In this document: one piece after another, positions 19,894 to 27,959 of the stretch | How positions within the stretch are numbered: position 1 is the first letter of the stretch | How the letters are laid out: each line of letters opens with the position of its first letter | IMG/VR virus record: IMGVR_UViG_3300020380_000066 | Coordinates: 1-39,992 of that record | Strand: one strand, 5' to 3' | Length of the DNA stretch: 39,992 nucleotides | Source of the DNA: a virus | Program-made: the position numbers and the translations under genes | Notes under the pieces: generated by a model | Told to the model about the DNA's origin: nothing | The model's database searches: none | What the model saw: the letters and a program-made list of their open reading frames with translations, nothing else

Positions 19894-21712
19894 TATAGAA
19901 ACTGACGGTCTAGATGCGACTAAGATATGGTGTTTAGTAATACAAAACATAGATACAGGTCGTATCATGAAATACACTAATGAATCCGATAAATATGATG
20001 GGCCTATTGAAATGGGCCTATCATTATTAGAAAAAGCAAATTTACTAATAGCACATAACGGTATTGGTTTTGATGCGCTAGTAATTAAAAGATTATATAA
20101 TGTTGATTTGTATCAAGGTAATAGATTCTTTGATACATGGATAGCATCTCAAGTATTAAATTACAGACGCCCACATAAACATGGGTTAGCTGGATGGGGT
20201 GAATATCTTAAATATCATAAAGGTAGTTATGATGATTGGTCACATTTCTCTGATAGAATGATGGAGTATTGTGTAAGAGATGTTAAATTAAACTCTGTAA
20301 TATATGGTCATCTTACATCAGAATTAAATAGATTAGCAATAAAGAAACCATTAATACGTAAAGGTTTACGAAATGAAATGACTGCTGCTAAGTTTGATGC
20401 ATACTGTCAATACTATGGCTGGGCTTTTAATAAAGATAAAGCTAATTTATTATTAGATGATATTGAAAATAGTATGAATGCTATCGAAAAAGTAATTGAA
20501 CCTGAGCTACCACCAGTTACTAAATTAATTGATAAGAAACCTAAGACACCTAAGTTTACTAAGAAAGGTGAATATACTGCAGCTACTGCACGTATGTTAA
20601 GTGAATTTCTTAATCAAGAAGTTAAACCTAATCATACATTTAAATGGGCAGCTGGTAGAGAGTTTCAAAGAAAAGAAACTAAGAAAGCTAACATGGGTAA
20701 TCTTGCACAAGTTAAAGAATACTTATATTCAATCGGATGGGAACCTGATGATTGGAAAATGGAAAGATTCGGTAGAGAGTTCATTAAGAAAACACCTAAG
20801 CTTACATCAACTTCATTAGAAAAACTTGGTGATAAGGGTAAAATGATTGATGAATGGACTACACTTAGATCACGTAAAGGTGTTGTCGAAGGCTGGCTTA
20901 ATAACTTAAAGAATAATAGATTACATGGTAAACTATGGATAGTAGGTACACCTACATTCAGATGCCGCCATGAAGTTATTGCTAATCTTCCAGCAGCTAA
21001 TGCTAAACTTGGTAAATCAATTAGAGAATTACTAACAGCAGAACCTGGAAGAAAGATAGTAGGTGCTGACTCTAGTGGTAATCAATTCAGATCATTAGCA
21101 CATTATGTTAAATCAGATAGTCTTACAAATCAAATACTAGATGGAGATATACATCAGTATAATGCAGACATTATTAATACTGATAGACGTACTGCAAAGA
21201 CTTGGATCTATGCATTTCTATTTGGTGCTGGTGCTACTAAACTTGGTAAAGTACTTACAGGTAAAGGTAACATACAAGCTGGCAAGCAATCTATAGAAAA
21301 GTATGGTGATGCTATTCCTGGTTTAAAAGCATTAAAAGATAATTTAGTATCAATGTGGAACATAACAGATAATCATAGCAGAAATGTTGAAGGTTACATT
21401 CCTGGTCTTGATGGTCGTAAAGTTTATGTACCGCAAGATTATCAAACATTAAATTATTTGTTACAAAGTTGTGAAGCTATAACTACAAAAGCTGCATTGC
21501 ATTATCAAATGAATAAAATTAAATCAGAAAATCTTGATGCTGAACCTAGACTTTATTATCATGATGAAGTAGCATGGTCAGTAGCAGAAGAAGATGCTGA
21601 TAGAGTATTAGAAATACTTACTGAATCATTTGCTGAAGGTCCTAAAGAAATGGGCGTAGATATTATGGCAGGTGAAGGTACAATTGGTAATAACTATGCG
21701 GAGGTACACTAA
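19877..21712 (+). CDS. Family A DNA polymerase with 3'-5' exonuclease
   Basis: 611 aa from the ATG at 19877, chosen because AGAAAGG stands just upstream; the frame extends to a TTG at 19853. Exonuclease: FDIETDGL near the start, LIAHNGIGFD, and YCVRD. Polymerase: motif A GADSSGNQFR (Asp398), motif B RRTAKTWIYAFLFGAG (Lys441, Tyr445, Phe449) and motif C HDEVAWS (562-568). Tyr445 matches position 762 of E. coli Pol I, a Tyr type as in T7. The steric-gate Glu of motif A is Gln403 here. It is somewhat shorter than T7 gp5. Confidence 0.95.
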   Translation: MRLTFDIETDGLDATKIWCLVIQNIDTGRIMKYTNESDKYDGPIEMGLSLLEKANLLIAHNGIGFDALVIKRLYNVDLYQGNRFFDTWIASQVLNYRRPHKHGLAGWGEYLKYHKGSYDDWSHFSDRMMEYCVRDVKLNSVIYGHLTSELNRLAIKKPLIRKGLRNEMTAAKFDAYCQYYGWAFNKDKANLLLDDIENSMNAIEKVIEPELPPVTKLIDKKPKTPKFTKKGEYTAATARMLSEFLNQEVKPNHTFKWAAGREFQRKETKKANMGNLAQVKEYLYSIGWEPDDWKMERFGREFIKKTPKLTSTSLEKLGDKGKMIDEWTTLRSRKGVVEGWLNNLKNNRLHGKLWIVGTPTFRCRHEVIANLPAANAKLGKSIRELLTAEPGRKIVGADSSGNQFRSLAHYVKSDSLTNQILDGDIHQYNADIINTDRRTAKTWIYAFLFGAGATKLGKVLTGKGNIQAGKQSIEKYGDAIPGLKALKDNLVSMWNITDNHSRNVEGYIPGLDGRKVYVPQDYQTLNYLLQSCEAITTKAALHYQMNKIKSENLDAEPRLYYHDEVAWSVAEEDADRVLEILTESFAEGPKEMGVDIMAGEGTIGNNYAEVH

Positions 21713-22188
21713 TGATTGTAGATATTAATGTAACAAAAGATTTTATTAATCAACGTGATGCTCGCGCTGAAATATATAATCCAAGAGGTAGATCATTCGA
21801 ACGATTAAAACTTGATATTGAATGTGAAATATTTGAGTGGTGGATGATTGATAAAGGTACTTGGCAAGATCATATTGACTGGCAAGTTGATGGCGTCGAT
21901 CAAATATATGGTAATGTTGATGTTAAATTTATTAAAACCTGGTATAATATTCCATGCAATAAAATGGTTTATTTATTAAAGCAAAGAGAATTAACAGATA
22001 ACTTTTTCTTTTGTGAATGGAATGATAGACCTGAAAGATTATTAGTTGCAGGTGATATGGTTAAAGTTAATACACTTGGTATACTAGAATACTGGGAACT
22101 AATGGATATAATTAAACCTTCTAAATACAACGGGTTTTATGCAGATATTCGTAAGCATTTAGAAAGAAAGGAAGTACATGGAAACTAA
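21712..22188 (+). CDS. Hypothetical protein, possible PD-(D/E)XK nuclease
   Basis: 158 aa. The centre reads DWQVDGVDQIYGNVDVKFIK: an acidic residue, then a strand ending in D-V-K, as in PD-(D/E)XK nucleases. Place in the operon (between polymerase and exonuclease) would suit an endonuclease or nuclease-like recombination protein. No further catalytic signature is clear. It starts in a TAATG overlap with the polymerase and overlaps the exonuclease by 11 nt. Confidence 0.5.
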   Translation: MIVDINVTKDFINQRDARAEIYNPRGRSFERLKLDIECEIFEWWMIDKGTWQDHIDWQVDGVDQIYGNVDVKFIKTWYNIPCNKMVYLLKQRELTDNFFFCEWNDRPERLLVAGDMVKVNTLGILEYWELMDIIKPSKYNGFYADIRKHLERKEVHGN

Positions 22189-22960
22189 ACACATGTTTGT
22201 AGATACAGATTCTATATTCTTTAAGATAGCATATAAATCTAAGAATCAATCTGAACTACGCAAGAACTATAATAGCTTTTGTAATAAGATGAAGCTAGAA
22301 GTTTCTGATAAAATGGTTAATCCTTTTACTGAAGAACTAAAAGTATTATATGCAGTTAAAGGTAAAGGTAACTATCGCAAAGAACTTAGTTCTGATTATA
22401 AGTCTACGCGTCCTGAGCTTGATAAAGATGTAAGAGATAAACTAAATTACTTACATAAACATGCAGTATCTAAAGGTGCTATTCAAGCAGACGGTATGGA
22501 AGCAGATGACTTAGTTTCTATATGGGCACGTGAAGCGCTCGATAGAAAAGAAGAGTATGTAATTTGTGGTATAGATAAAGATTTACTACAGATACCAGGT
22601 CATCATTACAATTATGGTAAAGATACTTGGCAGCTTATCAATGAAGAAGAAGCATTACATAATCTATATATTCAATGTTTGACTGGTGATAACACAGATA
22701 ATATTCCAGGTCTAAAAGGTATTGGCCCTAAGAAAGCAGCAAAGATTTTAGCTGGCGTACCACTATCAAGACAATGGAATAAGATTAAAGCTACGTGGAA
22801 AGAACATGGTCAGACTATAAAACAGTTAGAGCTTAGTCATAAGTTACTAAAAATGCTAACGTCATGGGAAGAATATGAAGATATTAAAGCATACATTCAA
22901 AGTAAAGCCACTGTCAGCGAATCAAATGACGTACAGGAACAAGTCGATAAAGTCGGCTAA
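22178..22960 (+). CDS. 5'-3' exonuclease / flap endonuclease (T7 gp6-like)
   Basis: 260 aa. The metal-binding acidic residues are seen in FVDTDSIFF (start), ADGMEADDLVSIWA, and GIDKDLLQIPG, followed by the helix-three-turn-helix region TGDNTDNIPGLKGIGPKKAA. It removes RNA primers and degrades host DNA in T7-type phages. The last 86 nt also encode the start of the RusA-like gene in another frame. GAAAGGAAG precedes the ATG. Confidence 0.9.
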   Translation: METKHMFVDTDSIFFKIAYKSKNQSELRKNYNSFCNKMKLEVSDKMVNPFTEELKVLYAVKGKGNYRKELSSDYKSTRPELDKDVRDKLNYLHKHAVSKGAIQADGMEADDLVSIWAREALDRKEEYVICGIDKDLLQIPGHHYNYGKDTWQLINEEEALHNLYIQCLTGDNTDNIPGLKGIGPKKAAKILAGVPLSRQWNKIKATWKEHGQTIKQLELSHKLLKMLTSWEEYEDIKAYIQSKATVSESNDVQEQVDKVG

Positions 22961-23297
22961 GTATATCGAATATCAAAATGAATTAAGAGACGAACTTCAA
23001 GGGGTCGAATGGCCCTTTGAAAAATCTGATCAATTAGAATTTGATATTATTGCTGGTGTATCTAATAAAATGGCAGACCTAGATAACGTAGTTAAGCCAC
23101 TATTAGATACATACCAGGGTATCTTTGAAGAATTTAATGATAATAAAGTTTATCATATAACATTAGATAAACAAATAGTAGCTAAAGGTAATGAATATTT
23201 ATTTGTTAAAGTCGAACGATGGCCTGAACAAATACCTTTAGAAATAGTAAACGACGAAGAGTTGTTAGAAAGGACGGTAATTAATGTCAAGGTATAA
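22875..23297 (+). CDS. RusA-like Holliday junction resolvase
   Basis: 140 aa. The N-terminus FKVKPLSANQMTYRN and the catalytic segment MADLDNVVKPLLDTYQG are typical of RusA, with Asp residues that bind metal. It cuts four-way junctions so that branched DNA can be packaged. The conserved N-terminal part lies wholly within the exonuclease frame, an unusually long overlap; the ATG at 22875 with GGAA upstream is needed to include the PLSAN motif. Confidence 0.85.
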   Translation: MKILKHTFKVKPLSANQMTYRNKSIKSAKYIEYQNELRDELQGVEWPFEKSDQLEFDIIAGVSNKMADLDNVVKPLLDTYQGIFEEFNDNKVYHITLDKQIVAKGNEYLFVKVERWPEQIPLEIVNDEELLERTVINVKV

Positions 23298-24900
23298 GCA
23301 AACTGCTTGCCCAGAGTGTGACTCATCTGACGCATTTACAATATACGAAGATGGTGCATACTGTTTTTCATGTCAATATACAACTAAGAAAGTAAACATT
23401 ATGAATGACTTAGAACCTGTTGCTAAACCAAATAGTAACATAACACTTGAAGAAATTAACGACTTAAATAGTTTTCCTATTAACAGTCGTGGTATATCTA
23501 AACAAGTAGTAGATCACTTTGGAATTAAGATGGCTGTAAATCCTGATGGTTCCGGTGGTTCGCACTTCTATCCTTATACTAATGAAGGTAGAGTTGCCGC
23601 ATATAAAGAACGTAAGTTACCAAAAAGCTTTGTAGCACATGGTAACTTTAGTAATGTAGAATTATTCGGTCAATCAGTTGCTAGTGGTGGTAAGACACTT
23701 GTAATAACTGAAGGCGAGCTAGATGCTTGCGCAGTAGCTGAAGCATTCTTACATAAATATAAAAGAATATTTCCAGTAGTATCAATGCCTAGTGCTACAG
23801 GTTGCAAGACAGTATTAGCACAAAGAGAATGGATCAGACGATTTGAATCTGTAATATTATTCTTTGATAAAGATGAAGCTGGTCAAGCAGCAGTACAGAA
23901 AGTTGCTAAGATAATTGGTGCTGGTAAAGTTAAAGTAGCTAAGCTATTAGAGAAAGATCCATGTGAACAACTACTAAAGCATGGACCACAAAGTTTATTA
24001 CAAAGCTATTGGGATGCCGAAACATGGTCACCCGCTGGTTTAGTAATGGGCGAAGCAATATGGGAACAGTTCCAGCAAAGACAAAGAACTAAGTCTAGAC
24101 CTTATCCTAAATGCTTAGCAGGTTTAAATGATAAACTTAAAGGCATTAGACAAGGTGAGATTACTTTGTTTACTAGTGGTACTGGTTCAGGTAAATCAAC
24201 AATCGTTAAAGAAATCGTACTTGATTTATTAAAAGATGAAGAAAACAAAATTGGTTTAATATCACTTGAAGAAAGTGTAGGTGATACAGCTGAGAAGTTT
24301 ATTGAAATGACATTGAATCAAAAGCTAGATCATGATGATAACAATCTTTCTGAACTAGATTTACGTCAAGGTTTTGAATCAGTATTCGCAGATGAAAGAT
24401 TAGTTTTGTTAGATCATCAAGGTTCTGTAGGTGATTCAACACTAACAGATAAGATAGAATATATGTGTCTAATGGGTTGTAAATACTTAGTACTAGATCA
24501 TATAACTATAGCGGTATCAGAAGGCTCTGAAGGTTTATCTGGTAACGAAGCAATCGATAAAGTAATGAGTGACTTACTTAAGATTGTTAAGAAACATAAT
24601 ATATGGTTATGTTTAATCTCACACTTAAGAAAAGCTCCAGGTGGTGGTGCTTCATTCGAGGAAGGTAAGCTAGCCTCTATAGATGATATTAAAGGTAGTG
24701 GTTCTATCAAACAAATATCATTTGATATAGTAGCATTCGCTAGAAACCTAGTAGCTGATAACGCAACTGAACGTAATACAATTAAGTTTAGAGTATTGAA
24801 ATCTAGATTTACAGGTCTTACTGGTTCAGCAGGTGCAGCTATATACAATACTAAAACCGGTAGACTAACATCTACTGATAATGTATTTATGGAGATCTAA
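23284..24900 (+). CDS. Primase-helicase (T7 gp4-like)
   Basis: 538 aa. A Cys4 zinc ribbon (CPECDSSDAF, then YCFSCQ) is followed by the TOPRIM domain with ITEGELDA and ILFFDKDEAG, then a RecA-like helicase with Walker A TSGTGSGKST and Walker B YLVLDHITI, plus ISHLRKAPGG. It unwinds the fork and makes primers. The order and length match bifunctional phage primase-helicases. AAAGGACGG precedes the ATG. Confidence 0.94.
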   Translation: MSRYKQTACPECDSSDAFTIYEDGAYCFSCQYTTKKVNIMNDLEPVAKPNSNITLEEINDLNSFPINSRGISKQVVDHFGIKMAVNPDGSGGSHFYPYTNEGRVAAYKERKLPKSFVAHGNFSNVELFGQSVASGGKTLVITEGELDACAVAEAFLHKYKRIFPVVSMPSATGCKTVLAQREWIRRFESVILFFDKDEAGQAAVQKVAKIIGAGKVKVAKLLEKDPCEQLLKHGPQSLLQSYWDAETWSPAGLVMGEAIWEQFQQRQRTKSRPYPKCLAGLNDKLKGIRQGEITLFTSGTGSGKSTIVKEIVLDLLKDEENKIGLISLEESVGDTAEKFIEMTLNQKLDHDDNNLSELDLRQGFESVFADERLVLLDHQGSVGDSTLTDKIEYMCLMGCKYLVLDHITIAVSEGSEGLSGNEAIDKVMSDLLKIVKKHNIWLCLISHLRKAPGGGASFEEGKLASIDDIKGSGSIKQISFDIVAFARNLVADNATERNTIKFRVLKSRFTGLTGSAGAAIYNTKTGRLTSTDNVFMEI

Positions 24901-25355
24901 TGAGTAACTACACAAATGCAGTAACTAAACAAGCTAGATATGATAACTTGTATTTAAATATTGCTAAGGAAGTAAGTAACATGTCACACGATACCGACAA
25001 TAAAGTTGGTGTCGTAGTTGTTAAAGATAATAATATACTTGCATTCGGATTTAATGGTATGCCTGCGGGTATGGATAATGAATGTAAAAATCCTAATGGT
25101 TCTACAAAAAAAGAAGTTATACATGCAGAAGCTAATGCATTATGTAAGTTAGCAAAGGGGACAGTAAGTTCAGAGGGTGCTACATTATATAGCACTCTCT
25201 CACCTTGCATTGAATGTGCTAAACTTATAATGCAAGCAGGTATAACAAGAGTTCTTTTCAGTGAAACATATACTGATGAAGCAGGTATATTATTACTATT
25301 AAATAATAACATAAAAGTAAAGGGCAATAAATGGAGGAACAACTTGGATATTTAA
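24900..25355 (+). CDS. dCMP deaminase
   Basis: 151 aa. Zinc motifs are intact: HAEANAL (His and catalytic Glu) and SPCIECAKLI (two Cys). It deaminates dCMP to dUMP. T4 has both a deaminase and a dCMP hydroxymethylase, so the two are compatible. It overlaps the primase stop (TAATG) and the RNA polymerase start by 25 nt. Specificity for dCMP is by family; a close relative acting on another cytidine cannot be excluded. Confidence 0.88.
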   Translation: MSNYTNAVTKQARYDNLYLNIAKEVSNMSHDTDNKVGVVVVKDNNILAFGFNGMPAGMDNECKNPNGSTKKEVIHAEANALCKLAKGTVSSEGATLYSTLSPCIECAKLIMQAGITRVLFSETYTDEAGILLLLNNNIKVKGNKWRNNLDI

Positions 25356-27520
25356 AGAAAAAGATTACTAAATCTAAAGCACATATTGCTTGTAATCTTT
25401 TGAAAGAAACTTCGTTAGAAGATTTAAAAGCGTACTTAGTATTTACTATGGACACTATCCAACAACACTTTGCTCGTAATAGTATGAGAGGAAACAAATC
25501 ATACCAAGGTGAAGCTAACCTTACACACTTAAGCGTAGCGGTTGGCACTCATATCTTAACAGAAATAAAGTATTCTAATAAGGATGATGCACCTTGGGAT
25601 TGGTTTAGACTTCGAGTTATGATGGGAGATTTATTCTTAGAACCTTTCTATCAAACACATCAGATTAATATAGGTAAAACCAGGGATAATACATTTATTC
25701 CAGTGGAATCTTTAGACCGTAGTTTAAAGAGAAGCCGTGCACATTACATAGTAATACCAGAGAAGTGGGATTTACTTGTGCCAGAAGGTAGTATGGATTT
25801 GTTAAAAGGAACTGTATTTGAAAAGCCAGGGCCTATTAATTCTTTAATGCAACCTACTGAACGACCTGTAATAAAAGGATGGACACATGATAGAAGCAAA
25901 GAGTTTAAACCTTATCTAGCAAACAGCTTTATTAAAAGCATGAATGTGTTACAGCAAACTGAATGGAAAGTTAATAATAAAGTTCGTAATATTTTAAATC
26001 GTAATCGAAATAAAATACTAGATCAATACAAAGACTTTCCTAAGAAATATAAATCAAAGATAATAGAATTTGATTTAACTATGGCACGATCTAAATTAAT
26101 AGGTGACAAAACATTTTATCAATATGTTGAAGCAGATTATCGTGGTAGAATATATTATACTACACCATTCCTAAACTTTCAGGGTAATGATATAGCAAGA
26201 GGCCAAATGCTTTTTGCTAAAGGCAAACCCATGACTGATGCAGGATTAAGAAGATTAAAGATTCATATAGCAGTATGTTATAATGAAACTTATCATAAAG
26301 ATAGTTTACCCAACTGGTTAACAACAGATTATAAACCTTACTTAAAAGACGAAGAGTTAGATGATATATCTGTAGATAAAATGACGTTAGAAGATCGTGA
26401 AGCATGGACCGATAATAATATTGATAGACTATTAGAGATAGCTAACAAAGAAATTATAGATCCTAATGCAGAAAAACCTATTAGCTTGCTAGCTAGTGTA
26501 TTAGAAATTAAAGATGCACTCGAGCAAGAAGAATATATTACTTATCTTCCAATACCAATTGATGGTTCTAATAATGGATGGCAACATCTATGCGCTATGT
26601 CTAAAGACAAAGAAGCAGGAGAGTTAGTTGGGATTGTACCACAGGATATTCAAAAAGATTTTTATGTGCAATGCGCTAAGGATTTAATTAAAAGAGTACC
26701 GGAATGGTTTGAAGAAAGACAAATGCCAATGAAACATATACGTAAAGGTATAGCTAAACGCGGTTCAATGACTCGAGCATACAGTGCTGGAGCTCAAAAG
26801 ATCGCAGAAAATATGTATCTTGACTGTCATGTGGAAGGGTATTTAGATAAGTATAATATAACTGAAGAGGACTGTGAGTTACTTGCTAAACATTTAATCA
26901 AAGCAATTGATAGTGTTTGTGCAGGTCCATTACAAACAATGAAGTTCTTACAAAAGATTGCTGAAGCTGAGATAGCTTCTGACTATGCTAAGAACACTAA
27001 ACAAAAGTCTATACGATGGACTACACCATCTGGGTTTCCAGTTATATATGAAGCATTCGTTGAGAATGAATTTAAAGAAAAAGCTATTATTAGTTGTAGT
27101 AAACGTAAAGTTAAACCTACTATAACAAAAGAAGATGGTAGCAAAGAAGAAACAGATACAATAAGAATACAACACGTAGGTAAAGAACCAACAGACAAAC
27201 CAAAGATAAGATCTTTTATGTCTGGTATATCACCTAACTTTGTGCACTCTATGGATGCTGCACATATGGCTAAAGTAATTGCTAAGTGGGATGATAACTT
27301 TGGTGCAGTACACGATTCATTTAGTGTACATGCTTGTGATGTAGATGAGTTATTAGCTTTTATTAAAGAAGAGTTTATAACAATGTATAGTTATTCTAAC
27401 TTCTTTGAAGTCATTGAAAGAATGATAGTAACAAACCCAGATAATTTTAACTATCAACAACCTAAGCTAGGCAGCTTAGATATTAGAGAGGTAAATAAAA
27501 GTGACTACTTCTTCGCGTAA
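25331..27520 (+). CDS. Single-subunit T7-type RNA polymerase
   Basis: 729 aa, well short of the 883 of T7. Catalytic motifs are complete: PIDGSNNGWQHL (Asp411), AKRGSMTRAYS (Lys476, Tyr484), ISPNFVHSMDAAHM, and VHDSFSVHACD (His661, Asp662), ending SDYFFA like the T7 ...FAFA terminus. The missing length is mainly at the N-terminus, the part that in T7 contacts promoter and nascent RNA. It should transcribe the phage genes, but here its gene is the second to last of the replication operon, not early-first as in T7. Confidence 0.95.
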   Translation: MEEQLGYLKKKITKSKAHIACNLLKETSLEDLKAYLVFTMDTIQQHFARNSMRGNKSYQGEANLTHLSVAVGTHILTEIKYSNKDDAPWDWFRLRVMMGDLFLEPFYQTHQINIGKTRDNTFIPVESLDRSLKRSRAHYIVIPEKWDLLVPEGSMDLLKGTVFEKPGPINSLMQPTERPVIKGWTHDRSKEFKPYLANSFIKSMNVLQQTEWKVNNKVRNILNRNRNKILDQYKDFPKKYKSKIIEFDLTMARSKLIGDKTFYQYVEADYRGRIYYTTPFLNFQGNDIARGQMLFAKGKPMTDAGLRRLKIHIAVCYNETYHKDSLPNWLTTDYKPYLKDEELDDISVDKMTLEDREAWTDNNIDRLLEIANKEIIDPNAEKPISLLASVLEIKDALEQEEYITYLPIPIDGSNNGWQHLCAMSKDKEAGELVGIVPQDIQKDFYVQCAKDLIKRVPEWFEERQMPMKHIRKGIAKRGSMTRAYSAGAQKIAENMYLDCHVEGYLDKYNITEEDCELLAKHLIKAIDSVCAGPLQTMKFLQKIAEAEIASDYAKNTKQKSIRWTTPSGFPVIYEAFVENEFKEKAIISCSKRKVKPTITKEDGSKEETDTIRIQHVGKEPTDKPKIRSFMSGISPNFVHSMDAAHMAKVIAKWDDNFGAVHDSFSVHACDVDELLAFIKEEFITMYSYSNFFEVIERMIVTNPDNFNYQQPKLGSLDIREVNKSDYFFA

Positions 27521-27764
27521 GAAAGGAATATTACCAGTAAGACTAGGCTTACAACCTGACAATAAAACAGCATTAGCTGAATTAAAAATGGATGTTACAC
27601 TAGCAGATCGTATGACTGACCAACAGTTAGACGAATTAATAATAGAAAATGAGTATTTAAGAATACTAGATTATTATACAGATCAAGGATTACCTGAAGA
27701 AGGTAAAACAAATGCTCATGAATGGAAGAAACAAGCGCTTGCTAAAGTAGCAGCAACCCAATAA
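27501..27764 (+). CDS. Small hypothetical protein (GTG start)
   Basis: 87 aa. GTG start at 27501 with AGAGG upstream, overlapping the RNA polymerase gene by 20 nt. The product is helical, acidic in its middle (RMTDQQLDELIIENEYLRIL) and ends in a Lys/Ala helix. It is the last gene of the rightward operon. No family recognised; coupling to the RNA polymerase makes an RNAP-related role worth testing. Confidence 0.6.
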   Translation: MTTSSRKKGILPVRLGLQPDNKTALAELKMDVTLADRMTDQQLDELIIENEYLRILDYYTDQGLPEEGKTNAHEWKKQALAKVAATQ

Positions 27765-27768
27765 AAAA

Positions 27769-27811
27769 ACCCCTAAGAATATCTTATGATACTCTTAGGG
27801 GTATTTTTTTT
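27769..27811. terminator. Strong, probably bidirectional terminator
   Basis: ACCCCTAAGA pairs with TCTTAGGGGT, extended by TATC/GATA, with a T-run to the right (27803-27811) and an A-run to the left. It separates the rightward operon from the convergent leftward late block. The rest of the gap to 27950 has only one copy of the GGAGAC motif. Confidence 0.88.
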
Positions 27812-27936
27812 CGTCTTTAATATCGGCTAAACAATTTTGAAAAATCTACATAGTCATAATTAAAATCTAAAAATCTTCTATGAAACAACGGCCACATCTT
27901 AAACCCTCTATAGTTATAGTTATATTTTGCTTTCCT

Positions 27937-27959
27937 CTTTAAGGAGACAATTAAAGATC
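27937..27959. promoter_or_regulatory. CTTTAAGGAGAC motif, convergent junction copy
   Basis: CTTTAAGGAGACAATTAAAG overlaps the end of the leftward giant gene. Same core as at 13419-13456 and 17828. All copies sit at borders of gene blocks. Confidence 0.4.

Noticed and set aside
24498-25342. Minus-strand frames opposite primase and deaminase
   Set aside because: Shadows of genes with complete catalytic motifs.
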